From Kitasatospora fiedleri (lineage in GTDB: Bacteria > Actinomycetota > Actinomycetes > Streptomycetales > Streptomycetaceae), in contig NZ_OX419519.1 in NCBI RefSeq assembly GCF_948472415.1, positions 3,410,001-3,474,000 of the forward strand: a stretch of DNA of 64,000 nt. The letters are read 5' to 3'. The notes under the pieces were generated by a model, which ran no database searches, had not been told where the DNA came from, and saw only the letters and a program-made list of their open reading frames with translations. Shown here in pieces: positions 1 to 8,096 of the stretch. How positions within the stretch are numbered: the stretch's first letter is position 1; every line of letters starts with the position of its first letter. Both the position numbers and the translations under genes were made by a program.

Positions 1-608
1 CTGTCGTGCCGCCCGTCGTTCACCATGCCGAGCGCCACCGAGATCACCACGTTGAGCGCGATGTCCTCCAGGACCGCCACCGAGAGCACCACCCGGGCGA
101 AGTCGGTGCCGAGGATGCCCAGGTCGAGCATGATCCGGGAGATCACCGGAATGCTGGTGATCGCCACCGCGCAGGCCAGCACCAGGGTCAGCGCCGCCCG
201 GTCCCCCGCCGGGCCGACCACCCGCCCCAGGTCGAGGAACGGCGCGAGCCCCAGCCCGAAGGCGAACGGCACCACCATCCCGACCACGGCCACCAGGCCC
301 ACCGTCCGGCCGTCGCGCCGGGAGAACACCGCCCGCATCTGCGCCCCGGCCAGGAACATCAGCAGCAGCGTGCCGAGCTGGTAGACCAGCGCCAGCCCGG
401 ACGCCGCCGGACCGGTCCGCGGGAACAGCCAGCCCTGGGCGTGCGGGGCCAGCAGGCCGAACAGCGAGGGCCCGAACAACAGACCCCCGACGATCTCACC
501 GATCACCGGGGGTTGGCGGAAGCGGGCGAACACCCTGCCCAGCAGGTGCGCCGACATCAGCAGCAGCACCAGTCCGGCCAGCAGCCGGAACAGATCGACG
601 TCAGGCAT
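1..608 (-). CDS. Cation:proton antiporter (CPA2/KefB-like), partial
   Basis: The reading frame starts at the ATG at 608 and runs off the left edge, giving about 202 N-terminal residues. The translation is almost entirely hydrophobic, with the CPA2 hallmarks RQPPVIGEIVGGLLFGPS after the first helix and AITSIPVISRIM further on. Several transmembrane helices are evident, consistent with a monovalent cation/H+ exchanger in the membrane. The start codon lies inside the last codons of cysN (8 bp overlap), so it is probably translated with the cysN-cysD-cysC string. Whether it belongs to the cluster (for example ion homeostasis or self-protection) or is simply co-transcribed cannot be seen. The C-terminal half is outside the window. 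Confidence 0.85.
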   Translation of the reverse strand, partial: MPDVDLFRLLAGLVLLLMSAHLLGRVFARFRQPPVIGEIVGGLLFGPSLFGLLAPHAQGWLFPRTGPAASGLALVYQLGTLLLMFLAGAQMRAVFSRRDGRTVGLVAVVGMVVPFAFGLGLAPFLDLGRVVGPAGDRAALTLVLACAVAITSIPVISRIMLDLGILGTDFARVVLSVAVLEDIALNVVISVALGMVNDGRHD

Positions 609-1887
609 GGCGGGTCCATTCCTCCGCGGTCGAACCGGCCATGCCGGCGGTGAGGGTGGTGCCGTCGGTCGGGTCGATCAGGATGAACGAGCCGGTGCGG
701 CGGTTGGTGGTGTAGTCGTCCAGGGCCAGGGGTTCGGCGGTGCGCAGGAGTACGTGGCCGATGTCGTTGACGTGCAGTCCGTCGGTGGCGGGGCGCTGGT
801 GGAGGGTGTCGATGTCGATGCGGTAGCCGATGTCCTTGACGAGGGCACGCACGGTGCGGGTGGTGTGTTTGAGGAGCACTTTGGCGCCGACGTGCAGGGG
901 GCGTTCGTTGAGGTGGCAGACGGTGGCCTCGACGTCCTTGGTGGGGGCGGGGGGCCGGCCGGCCGCGATCAGGTCGCCGCGGGAGATGTCGATGTCGTCC
1001 GCGAGGCGGACCGTCACCGACTGCGGGGCCCAGGCGATCTCGGTGGGGGTGCCGAGCGCGTCGATCGCCGCGACGGTGGTGGTGTGGCCCGAGGGCAGCA
1101 CCGTCACCGCGTCACCGACGCGCAGGACGCCGGAGGCCAGCTGGCCGGCATAGCCGCGGTAGTCGTGGAACTCCTCGCTCTGCGGCCGGATCACGTACTG
1201 GACCGGGAAGCGGGCCGGCTCGGCGGCCGGGTCGATGCCGACGGGCACGGTCTCCAGGTGCTCCAGCAGGGTGGGGCCGCCGTACCAGTCCATCGCGGCC
1301 GAGGGCTCGACCACGTTGTCGCCGGCCAGCGCCGAGATCGGGATGGCGACGACGTCCTTGACGCCGAGCGAGGCGGCGTAGGCGGTGAACTGTTCGGCGA
1401 TGGTCGCGAAGACGGGTTCGGCGTAGTCGACGAGGTCCATCTTGTTGACGGCCAGCACCACGTGCGGGACGCGCAGCAGGGCGGCGACCGCGGCGTGGCG
1501 GCGGGTCTGCTCGACCACGCCGTTGCGGGCGTCGACGAGGACGACGGCGAGTTCGGCGGTGGAGGCGCCGGTGACCATGTTGCGGGTGTACTGCACGTGG
1601 CCGGGGGTGTCGGCGAGGATGAAGCGGCGTCGGGTGGTGGCGAAGTAGCGGTAGGCGACGTCGATGGTGATGCCCTGTTCGCGTTCGGCGCGCAGGCCGT
1701 CGGTGAGCAGCGCCAGGTCGGGGGCCTCCTGGCCGCGGCGGCGCGAGGCGTGCTCGACGGCCTCCAGTTGGTCGGCGAGCACGGATTTGGAGTCGTGCAG
1801 CAGCCGGCCCACCAGGGTGGACTTGCCGTCGTCCACGGACCCGGCGGTGGCGAAGCGCAGCAGCGAGGCGGTGGTCTGTGTCGTCAT
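601..1887 (-). CDS. cysN: Sulfate adenylyltransferase subunit 1 (GTPase)
   Basis: The 428-residue EF-Tu-like GTPase subunit of ATP sulfurylase works with CysD to make adenosine 5'-phosphosulfate. Visible motifs are the P-loop ATAGSVDDGKST near residue 12, DTPGHVQYTRNM (G3) and NKMD (G4), followed by the EF-Tu beta-barrel domains. The ATG at 1887 is chosen because it gives the family's normal N-terminus and sits 2 bp after the cysD stop; the open frame continues upstream but is only cysD antisense-frame material. No CysG or CysC domain is fused. There is no cysH or sulfite reductase gene nearby, so this copy seems dedicated to PAPS supply rather than sulfate reduction. Confidence 0.95.
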   Translation of the reverse strand: MTTQTTASLLRFATAGSVDDGKSTLVGRLLHDSKSVLADQLEAVEHASRRRGQEAPDLALLTDGLRAEREQGITIDVAYRYFATTRRRFILADTPGHVQYTRNMVTGASTAELAVVLVDARNGVVEQTRRHAAVAALLRVPHVVLAVNKMDLVDYAEPVFATIAEQFTAYAASLGVKDVVAIPISALAGDNVVEPSAAMDWYGGPTLLEHLETVPVGIDPAAEPARFPVQYVIRPQSEEFHDYRGYAGQLASGVLRVGDAVTVLPSGHTTTVAAIDALGTPTEIAWAPQSVTVRLADDIDISRGDLIAAGRPPAPTKDVEATVCHLNERPLHVGAKVLLKHTTRTVRALVKDIGYRIDIDTLHQRPATDGLHVNDIGHVLLRTAEPLALDDYTTNRRTGSFILIDPTDGTTLTAGMAGSTAEEWTRHA

Positions 1888-1889
1888 GG

Positions 1890-2810
1890 TTAGAAGTACC
1901 CCTCGCGCTTGCGGTCCTCCATGGCGGCCTCGGACATCTTGTCGTCGGCGCGCGTCGCCCCTCGTTCGGTGAGGCGGGAGGCGGCGATCTCGGTGATCAC
2001 GGCCTCGATGGTGGTGGCGTCGGAGTCGACGGCGCCGGTGCAGGACATGTCGCCCACGGTGCGGTAGCGCACCAGGCGGGTCTCGACCGTCTCGCTCTCC
2101 TTCGGGCCGCCCCACTCGCCCGCGGTCAGCCACATGCCGTCGCGCCGGAACACCTCGCGCCGGTGGGCGTAGTAGATCTCCGGGAGCTCGATGCCCTCGC
2201 GCTCGATGTACTGCCACACGTCGAGTTCGGTCCAGTTGGAGAGCGGGAAGACCCGGACGTGCTCGCCCACGGCGTGGCGGCCGTTGTAGAGGGACCACAG
2301 TTCGGGGCGCTGGCGGCGCGGGTCCCAGGCGCCGAACTCGTCGCGCAGGGAGAAGACGCGTTCCTTGGCGCGGGCCTTCTCCTCGTCGCGGCGCCCGCCG
2401 CCGAAGACGGCGTCGAACTTGCCCCGCTCGATGGCGTCGAGGAGGGGGACGGTCTGGAGGGGGTTGCGGGTGCCGTCGGGGCGTTCGCGCAGCAGGCCGC
2501 GGTCGATGTAGTCCTGCACGGAGGCGACGTGCAGCCGCAGGTGGTGCCGGGCGACGGTGCGGTCGCGGTAGTCCAGGACTTCGGGGAAGTTGTGGCCGGT
2601 GTCGACGTGCAGGAGAGCGAAGGGCACCGGCGCGGGGGCGAAGGCCTTCAGTGCGAGGTGGAGCATCACGATGGAGTCCTTGCCGCCGGAGAACAGGATC
2701 ACCGGCCGCTCGAACTCGCCCGCCACCTCGCGGAAGATGTGCACCGACTCCGCTTCGAGGGCGTCCAGGTGGGCGGTGCGCAGGACGGGGGCGGGGGTCG
2801 CGGTCGTCAT
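1890..2810 (-). CDS. cysD: Sulfate adenylyltransferase subunit 2
   Basis: This 306-residue catalytic subunit of ATP sulfurylase adenylates sulfate with ATP. It belongs to the PAPS-reductase/N-type ATP pyrophosphatase family, shown by the SGGKDS PP-loop at about residue 41 followed by HLALKAF. FGGGRRDEEKARAKER and the C-terminal RKREGYF are characteristic of CysD. Its length matches the family (about 300 residues). The ATG overlaps the cysC stop by 4 bp, so it is translationally coupled to cysC upstream and cysN downstream. Confidence 0.96.
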   Translation of the reverse strand: MTTATPAPVLRTAHLDALEAESVHIFREVAGEFERPVILFSGGKDSIVMLHLALKAFAPAPVPFALLHVDTGHNFPEVLDYRDRTVARHHLRLHVASVQDYIDRGLLRERPDGTRNPLQTVPLLDAIERGKFDAVFGGGRRDEEKARAKERVFSLRDEFGAWDPRRQRPELWSLYNGRHAVGEHVRVFPLSNWTELDVWQYIEREGIELPEIYYAHRREVFRRDGMWLTAGEWGGPKESETVETRLVRYRTVGDMSCTGAVDSDATTIEAVITEIAASRLTERGATRADDKMSEAAMEDRKREGYF

Positions 2811-3361
2811 ACCAGTCCCTTCCGGATGAGGAGTCGGTGCAGTTCGGTGACGGTGTCGGCCGTGGTGCGGCCTTCGGTGCGCAGCCGCAGGTCCGGGTTC
2901 TCCGGCACCTCGTACGGGTCGTCCACTCCGGTCAGTCCGGAGAGCTCGCCGGCGGCCTGCTTGGCGTAGAGGCCCTTGACGTCCCGCGCGGAGCAGACGT
3001 CGACGGGCGTGGCCACGTGCACTTCCAGGAACGGTGTGCCGTTCGCCGCGTGTCGTGCGCGCACGGCGTCGCGGGAGTCGGCGAACGGGGCGATCACCGG
3101 GGCGAGCACCTTGACGCCGTTGGCGGCGAGCTTCTGGGCGACGAAACCGATCCGGGTGACGTTGGTGTGCCGGTCCTCGCGGCTGAACCCGAGGCCCTGG
3201 GAGAGGAACTCGCGGATCTCGTCACCGTCCAGCACCTCGACCCGGTGCCCCTCGGCCCGCAGCCGCTCGGCCAGCGCGCACGCGAGGGTGGTCTTGCCCG
3301 CACTGGGCAGGCCGGTCAGCCACACGGTGGCGCCGCGCTGGACGGGTGCCGGCGCGGTCAC
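2807..3361 (-). CDS. cysC: Adenylylsulfate kinase
   Basis: APS kinase, 184 residues, phosphorylates APS to PAPS, the sulfuryl donor for the sulfotransferase in this cluster. The Walker A motif GLPSAGKTTL lies near residue 17, and the family sequences LDGDEIREFLSQGLGFS and DVKGLYAKQAAGE follow. The GTG at 3361 is the start: it overlaps the TGA of the upstream fusion gene by 4 bp (GTGA), gives a normal-length CysC, and the frame upstream of it has no family similarity. With cysD and cysN it forms a complete sulfate-to-PAPS module. Confidence 0.95.
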   Translation of the reverse strand: MTAPAPVQRGATVWLTGLPSAGKTTLACALAERLRAEGHRVEVLDGDEIREFLSQGLGFSREDRHTNVTRIGFVAQKLAANGVKVLAPVIAPFADSRDAVRARHAANGTPFLEVHVATPVDVCSARDVKGLYAKQAAGELSGLTGVDDPYEVPENPDLRLRTEGRTTADTVTELHRLLIRKGLV

Positions 3362-5343
3362 GGGCGGTCCTCGGCGGGGGTCTCGGCGGCGGTCTCGACG
3401 GCGATCGCCGCCAGCAGGACCGGGGCGTCCTCGGTGCGGCAGACCAGCAGGTCGGGCAGGTAGGGGTCGGCCTGGTTGTAGCGCATCGGGGAGCCGTCCA
3501 GGCGGGAGACGTGGTACCCGGCAGCCAGCGCGACGGCGGCCGGGGCGGCGGAGTCCCACTCGTACTGGCCGCCGGCGTGGACGTAGGCACGGGCCTCGCC
3601 GAGCAGGACGGCGGCGCTCTTGGCACCGGCCGAGCCCATGCCGACCAGGTCGGAGCCGACCCGGGCGGCGACCCGGGCGAGGAAGGCCGGGGGCCGGGTG
3701 CGGCTGCCGAGCAGGTCGCGGGCGGTGGGGTCGGCCGCCGGGTGCGGGCGGGCGGTGGAGAGGGTGGTGCCGCGGGCGGGCAGGGCGACCGCTCCGGCGG
3801 CCAGCCGGCCGTCGACCCAGAGCGCGACGTGCACCGCCCAGTCGGCGCGGCCGGCCTCGGCGTACTCGCGGGTGCCGTCCAGCGGGTCGACGATCCACAC
3901 CCGGTGGGCGTCGAGCCGGGCCGGGTCGGCGACGCCCTCCTCGGAGAGGACGGCGTCCTGCGGGCGGTGCCGGGCGAGTTCGGCGGTCAGGAAGGCGTGC
4001 GAGCGGGCGTCGCCGAGGTCCTTGAGGCTGCCGGGGTCGGCCAGGGCGGTCTCGGTGCGCAGGCCCAGCAGCAGTTCGCCGGCCTGTTCGGCGAGCCGGT
4101 GGGCGAGTTCGTGGTCCTCGGGGCCGGCGGCCGTCCCGTCGTACGCCTCGGCGGCGGGGTGGTGGACGTGCACGGTGGTGCGGGCGAACAGCCGCCGTAT
4201 CCAGGTCTCCGCCGCGTCGGGGTCGGGGTGGGCGACCGTGCCGGACAGCGGGAGGTTCTCGGGGCGGTAGGAGGGGGCGCTGGGGCAGCGGGTGCCGGGG
4301 GGCGCCAGGCGGTGGCCGGTCAGCACCGGGTCGTCCAGCAGGCCGTCGGCGACCCGCACGGTGACGGGGGCGGAGCCGTGGACGTGGCCGGGGTAGAGGA
4401 AGAAGCCGTGGTGGAGGTCGGCGCGGGCCGGGCCGATGAAGCGTTCGGCGAGGGCGTCGTCGACGTCCGAGGCCATGTCGAGGGTGTGCAGGTAGGCGCC
4501 GGTGCGCAGTTCGGTGGCGCGGACGATGTAGCCGCCGCCGCAGCGGGCCGCGGCCTCCAGGAAGACCGGGCCGTCGGCGGTCTCGATCGCCTCCAGGTGG
4601 AAGGTGAGCGTCTCGCCGCCCAGGGCGCGGACGCAGCGCACCGCCCAGTCGGCGAGGGCGGGGTCGTCGCGCTGGACGGTGCCGACCGGTTCGCCGCGCT
4701 CGAAGCCGAGCGGCGTGCCGATGTAGCGGGAGGGCTGGACGATCACGGGTTCGCCCCGGAAGAGGAAGCCGTCGACGTGCCAGATCGGGCCGTCGACATA
4801 CTCCTCCAGTTCGAGGCGGGCGGCGGCCCGCGGGTCGTCCTGGGCGCGGAGGTGGGCGGCGGCGTCGGCGTAGGAGTCGAAGACCCGGACGCCCTGGCTG
4901 CCGGAGCCGTCCCGGGGCTTGAGCACGGTGCGGCCCGGCCAGGGGGCGGTGTCGGGGAGGGCGTCGGCGGGCAGGTGGCGGGGCACCCGCAGGCCGGCCG
5001 CGGCGACGGCACTCTTCATCGCCAGCTTGTCGCGGAAGTTCCGTGCGGTGTCCGGGAGTTGGCCCGGAATGTCGAACTCGGCGCGCAGCTCGGCCGCCGG
5101 GGTGATCAGCTTCTCGTGCCGGGCCAGGACGCGTTGGTGCGGGGTGGCGGCGAGCAGCGGGCGAAGCTGTTCGGCGACGTCCCGGGCCGGGTCCCAGGGG
5201 AACTTCTCGCAGCGAATCCGGTCCGGGATGTTGTCGAGGTACTCGGGCGCGCCCGCGTAGGTGACGTCGTGCGCCTCGTGGTCGATGGCCCGCTCGTAGC
5301 CGAGCCGGTCAAACAGGTTCTGGTGAAGGACCAGGATTCGCAC
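3358..5343 (-). CDS. ATP-grasp ligase fused to a CysQ-type PAP phosphatase
   Basis: A 661-residue two-domain protein. Residues about 1-400 form an ATP-grasp ligase: RDKLAMKSAVAAAGLRVPR near 104-122, LKPRDGSGSQGV at 141-152, LELEEYVDG at 177-185 and the metal-site strand FLEAAARCGGGY at 261-272. Residues about 410-655 form an inositol-monophosphatase/CysQ domain: LSEEG at 466-470, the metal-binding WIVDPLDGTREY at 483-494 and WDSAAPAAVALAAGYH at 596-611. The ligase should join a carboxylate to an amine using ATP; its substrate is unknown. The CysQ half should hydrolyse 3'-phosphoadenosine 5'-phosphate, the inhibitory by-product of sulfotransfer. That fits the adjacent cysC and the sulfotransferase at 9045. 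It overlaps the MFS gene by 35 bp and cysC by 4 bp. I know of no standard family with this fusion. Confidence 0.88.
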   Translation of the reverse strand: MRILVLHQNLFDRLGYERAIDHEAHDVTYAGAPEYLDNIPDRIRCEKFPWDPARDVAEQLRPLLAATPHQRVLARHEKLITPAAELRAEFDIPGQLPDTARNFRDKLAMKSAVAAAGLRVPRHLPADALPDTAPWPGRTVLKPRDGSGSQGVRVFDSYADAAAHLRAQDDPRAAARLELEEYVDGPIWHVDGFLFRGEPVIVQPSRYIGTPLGFERGEPVGTVQRDDPALADWAVRCVRALGGETLTFHLEAIETADGPVFLEAAARCGGGYIVRATELRTGAYLHTLDMASDVDDALAERFIGPARADLHHGFFLYPGHVHGSAPVTVRVADGLLDDPVLTGHRLAPPGTRCPSAPSYRPENLPLSGTVAHPDPDAAETWIRRLFARTTVHVHHPAAEAYDGTAAGPEDHELAHRLAEQAGELLLGLRTETALADPGSLKDLGDARSHAFLTAELARHRPQDAVLSEEGVADPARLDAHRVWIVDPLDGTREYAEAGRADWAVHVALWVDGRLAAGAVALPARGTTLSTARPHPAADPTARDLLGSRTRPPAFLARVAARVGSDLVGMGSAGAKSAAVLLGEARAYVHAGGQYEWDSAAPAAVALAAGYHVSRLDGSPMRYNQADPYLPDLLVCRTEDAPVLLAAIAVETAAETPAEDRP

Positions 5344-6571
5344 CGGGGTTCTCCTTGAGTGTGAGGTGGATGACGGCCCAGGCCGCCAGGGCGCACAGGC
5401 CCATGGCCGCGAACAGCAGCGACCGGTCGGCCCAGGCCAGCACCAGGCCGCCCGCCGCCGGGCCGACGCCGAGGCCGAGGTTGCGCAGGGTGGACGCCCC
5501 GAAGTAGGTGCCGCGCAGGCCGGGCGGCGCCAGCTCGTCGACCACCACGCTGACCGTCGGCACCACCAGCACCTCGGCCATGCTGACCAGGACCACCAGG
5601 GCGACCAGGCCGGCCTTGCTGAACTCGACGAAGCAGAAGGCCAGGCAGACCGCGGCGAACAGCCCGTTGCCCAGCTGGATGGTCCGCCGGGGGCTGAGCC
5701 GCTTGGCGATCGCGGTGGCGGGCGGCTGGAGGGCGATCACCGCGACCGCGTTCACCGTCAGCAGCACCGAGAAGAACCGCACGCCGTCGGCGAAGCCCCG
5801 GCTGACCACCGCGGACAGGTTCGACTCGATCTGGCAGTAGGCCAGCGCGAACAGCACCATCGACAGGGTCAGCCCGCGGAACGTCCGGTCCGCACCGAGC
5901 ACCCGGAGCGCGCCGCCCAGGCTGCGGCGCTCGGACGGCGCGGTGGCCGCCCCGAGCTCGGTGCCCCGGGTCAGCCACCAGAAGGCCAGCGAGAAGGCCA
6001 GGTAGCAGCTGCCGGAGACGACGAACGCGGCCCGGGCGGAGGCGATCCCGAGGAAGGCGCCGACCGGCGGGCCGATCGCCACCGCGCAGTTGGTCAGCAC
6101 GTAGCGGTGCCGGAACACCGTCGGCCGGCGCTCGGCGGGCAGGCTGTCGGCCATCATCACCTGGGTGACCGGCCAGAAGAACGCCGACATCATCCCGTAG
6201 CCGGTGTTCAGCAGCGCGAACAGCACCGGGAAGGCCACCGTCGCGCGCAGGAAGGTCGCGGTCAGGAAGAACAGCAGGAAGACCGCGGAGCTGCCGAACA
6301 GCCCCACCAGCAGCACCCGCCGCTTGCCGACCCGGTCGGCGAGCACGCCGCTGACGAAGCCCGCGCCGAGCGAGCCGATCTGGCTGAGCCCGACGATCGC
6401 GCCGATCACGTAGGGCGGGGCGTCGACGGTCCGGCTCAGGTAGATCGTCATGAACGGGATGCACAGGAAGGAGACCAGCTTCAGGACGAACGTGCTGGCC
6501 ATCGTGACCGAGACCAGCGGGGTCCGGTACACGGCGAAGTCTCCGCCGCCGCTTCTCACAGGAACGTTCAT
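5309..6571 (-). CDS. MFS transporter, probable product exporter
   Basis: A 420-residue membrane protein with about 12 predicted helices. It has the major-facilitator loop signature GVLADRVGKRRVLLVG between helices 2 and 3 and a second DRS/LTLKEN tail. It resembles drug-efflux DHA1-type permeases. The ATG at 6571 is preceded by a GAGGAAAG ribosome binding site. It overlaps the ATP-grasp-CysQ gene by 35 bp, so the two are coupled. Its position between biosynthetic genes suggests export of the cluster product and self-resistance; the substrate cannot be read from sequence. Confidence 0.85.
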   Translation of the reverse strand: MNVPVRSGGGDFAVYRTPLVSVTMASTFVLKLVSFLCIPFMTIYLSRTVDAPPYVIGAIVGLSQIGSLGAGFVSGVLADRVGKRRVLLVGLFGSSAVFLLFFLTATFLRATVAFPVLFALLNTGYGMMSAFFWPVTQVMMADSLPAERRPTVFRHRYVLTNCAVAIGPPVGAFLGIASARAAFVVSGSCYLAFSLAFWWLTRGTELGAATAPSERRSLGGALRVLGADRTFRGLTLSMVLFALAYCQIESNLSAVVSRGFADGVRFFSVLLTVNAVAVIALQPPATAIAKRLSPRRTIQLGNGLFAAVCLAFCFVEFSKAGLVALVVLVSMAEVLVVPTVSVVVDELAPPGLRGTYFGASTLRNLGLGVGPAAGGLVLAWADRSLLFAAMGLCALAAWAVIHLTLKENPGANPGPSPEPV

Positions 6572-6596
6572 GGCTTTCCTCGTCGCGGAACCGGAG

Positions 6597-6639
6597 AACG
6601 CCGGGGCGGGCCGGTCGGTGACCGGCCCGCCCCGGCGTT
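6597..6639 (-). terminator. Strong hairpin between pyrB-like gene and MFS gene
   Basis: A perfect inverted repeat with 20-bp arms (6597-6616 and 6620-6639) around a 3-nt loop lies 42 bp past the pyrB-like stop and only 25 bp before the MFS start. It has no U-tract. It may terminate or attenuate transcription, or protect the 3' end, so downstream genes would be expressed less than, or separately from, the pyrB-like gene. Confidence 0.6.
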
Positions 6640-6681
6640 CCAGGAGGGCTTGCGTGTGCTGTTGTCGCGGCTACCGGGCCG

Positions 6682-7728
6682 TCAGGAGGCGGGGTTCCGG
6701 TAGAACGGGGCGTCGTCCGGCCCGGTGTACTCGGGCTGGAACCAGGTCGCCGGGCGGAGCGCGCCGGGCACCTGGTCGGCGACGCCCAGGACGGAGGCGA
6801 ACAGCGCCATCCGCATCGGGATGCCCGCGTCGGTCTGCCGGAAGATCGCCAGCCGGTGGTCCCGGTTCAGGTCGGTGGCCAGGTCGTTGGAGCCGGGGCG
6901 GCTGTCGCGGGGCAGCGGGTGCATGATCACCGCGTCCTCCCGGCAGGCCCGGGCGACCAGCGCCCTGTCGATCCGGAACTCGTCGCTGTACGGCAGCGGC
7001 TGGTCGGCGAAGCGCTCGGTCTGCAGGCGGGTCGCGTAGACCAGGTCGGCGTCCTTGAGGCCGCTCTCCGGACGGTCGCTCAGCTCGATCCGGTGGCCGC
7101 GGCCCTCGGCCAGCTCCAGCAGTTCGGCGGGCATCCCGAGCGGGCCGGGGGCGACGCAGACGATGGTCAGGTCCCGGTACAGCGAGACCAGCTTGATCAG
7201 CGAGTGCACCGTGCGGCCGTGCCGCAGGTCGCCGACCAGGGCGATCCGGCGGCCGTCCATGGAGCGGCCGGTGCGGGAGAACTCCCGGTGCAGGGTGTAC
7301 ATGTCCAGCAGGGCCTGGGTCGGGTGCTCGCCCGCCCCGTTGCCGCCGTTGACCACCGGGACGTTGGTGGCCGCCGCGAACTCGTGGACGGCGCTCTCCT
7401 CGGGGTGGCGCATCACGATCAGGTCGCTGTAGCCGCTGACCACCCGGCTGGTGTCGGCCAGCGACTCGCCCTTGGAGATCGACATGATCTCCGCGCCGGT
7501 GCTGGAGATCACCGAGCCGCCCAGCCGGGAGAACGCGGACTCGCAGCTGAGCCTGGTCCGGGTGCTGGCCTCGAAGAACAGGCTCGCCATCACCGCGCCC
7601 TCCAGCACCCGCACCACCTCGCGGCCCCGGGCCACCGGGGCCAGCAGGTCCGCCAGGGCGAAGAGGCGCTCCAGTTCGTCCCGGTCGAAGAGGTCGCTGG
7701 AGAGGACGTGCCTGCCGATGAGAGACAT
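6682..7728 (-). CDS. Aspartate carbamoyltransferase homologue (PyrB-like)
   Basis: A 348-residue transcarbamoylase with aspartate-transcarbamoylase hallmarks: FFEASTRTR near residue 57 for carbamoyl phosphate, GGNGAGEHPTQALLD near 135-149 and the MHPLPR loop near 270. The family reaction transfers a carbamoyl group from carbamoyl phosphate to an amine, classically aspartate. No pyrR, pyrC, carA, carB or regulatory pyrI gene is adjacent, unlike the primary pyrimidine operon. It is therefore probably a specialised copy making an N-carbamoyl (ureido) building block, or a resistant duplicate. The ATG at 7728 is the family N-terminus (MSLIGRHVLS). A hairpin on each side and a promoter-like region at 7770-7797 suggest it has its own transcript. 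Confidence 0.88.
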   Translation of the reverse strand: MSLIGRHVLSSDLFDRDELERLFALADLLAPVARGREVVRVLEGAVMASLFFEASTRTRLSCESAFSRLGGSVISSTGAEIMSISKGESLADTSRVVSGYSDLIVMRHPEESAVHEFAAATNVPVVNGGNGAGEHPTQALLDMYTLHREFSRTGRSMDGRRIALVGDLRHGRTVHSLIKLVSLYRDLTIVCVAPGPLGMPAELLELAEGRGHRIELSDRPESGLKDADLVYATRLQTERFADQPLPYSDEFRIDRALVARACREDAVIMHPLPRDSRPGSNDLATDLNRDHRLAIFRQTDAGIPMRMALFASVLGVADQVPGALRPATWFQPEYTGPDDAPFYRNPAS

Positions 7729-7769
7729 GACGGAAACCGACTTCCTGGTGGTGATCTGCTGCGCCGACA

Positions 7770-7797
7770 GTGTAGAGCCGGCGGTGTCCGGACACCG
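7770..7797 (-). promoter_or_regulatory. Candidate promoter and operator of the pyrB-like gene
   Basis: A perfect 16-nt palindrome, CGGTGTCCGGACACCG (7782-7797), lies directly upstream of a TACACT -10-like hexamer read on the minus strand (7770-7775), about 42 bp before the start codon. The palindrome covers the -35 position, the arrangement expected of a repressor operator. There is no clear -35 hexamer, so this is a candidate only. Confidence 0.35.
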
Positions 7798-7838
7798 GAC
7801 GACCGCCCGGGCGCCGGGCGGCGCGGGCGGTCGTCCGG
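7795..7838 (-). terminator. Hairpin after the 69-residue gene
   Basis: Perfect 15-bp arms (7795-7809 and 7824-7838) enclose a 14-nt loop, beginning 6 bp past the stop of the small gene read on the minus strand. It is a plausible rho-independent-type terminator (no U-tract) that ends the 14.5-7.8 kb transcript. Confidence 0.6.
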
Positions 7839-7844
7839 GCGCGG

Positions 7845-8054
7845 TCAGCCCGCGTGCAGGGCGACCAGCTGGACGGACGAGACGTTGCGCTGCTCGACCT
7901 CCTTGAGCGAGGCCACCGCGGTGTCCAGCGACCGGGCCGCCGCGTCGGTGCCGGCCCCGCCCATCAGCGCGTCCAGCTCGCCCTGGAGCTCGGCGCAGAC
8001 CGCGTCCAGGTCGGCCTGCTCCTCGGTGCGGGGGGTGTCGTCGGGAGTGCTCAT
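7845..8054 (-). CDS. Small acidic protein of unknown function (possible carrier or precursor peptide)
   Basis: A 69-residue ORF with a good ribosome binding site (GAAGGAAG, 7-8 nt before the ATG at 8054) and actinomycete codon bias. The first two thirds are acidic and probably helical (EEQADLDAVCAELQGELDAL); the C-terminus is distinct, SSVQLVALHAG. It has one Cys and lacks the DSL motif of an acyl carrier protein and the EDWGE tail of LysW-type carriers. It sits between the halogenase-like and carbamoyltransferase genes in a cluster with an ATP-grasp ligase, an adenylating enzyme and a peptidase. A peptide scaffold extended at its C-terminus, or a RiPP-like precursor, is possible. I do not recognise the family. 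Confidence 0.7.
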   Translation of the reverse strand: MSTPDDTPRTEEQADLDAVCAELQGELDALMGGAGTDAAARSLDTAVASLKEVEQRNVSSVQLVALHAG

Positions 8055-8096
8055 GTGCTCGCTTCCTTCGGGACGGGAGGGCTCCGGGCGGAGTCC

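Noticed and set aside
1878..2969. Long plus-strand frames over cysD, cysN and cysC
   Set aside because: High-GC antisense shadows with no motifs; the minus strand encodes textbook CysD, CysN and CysC.
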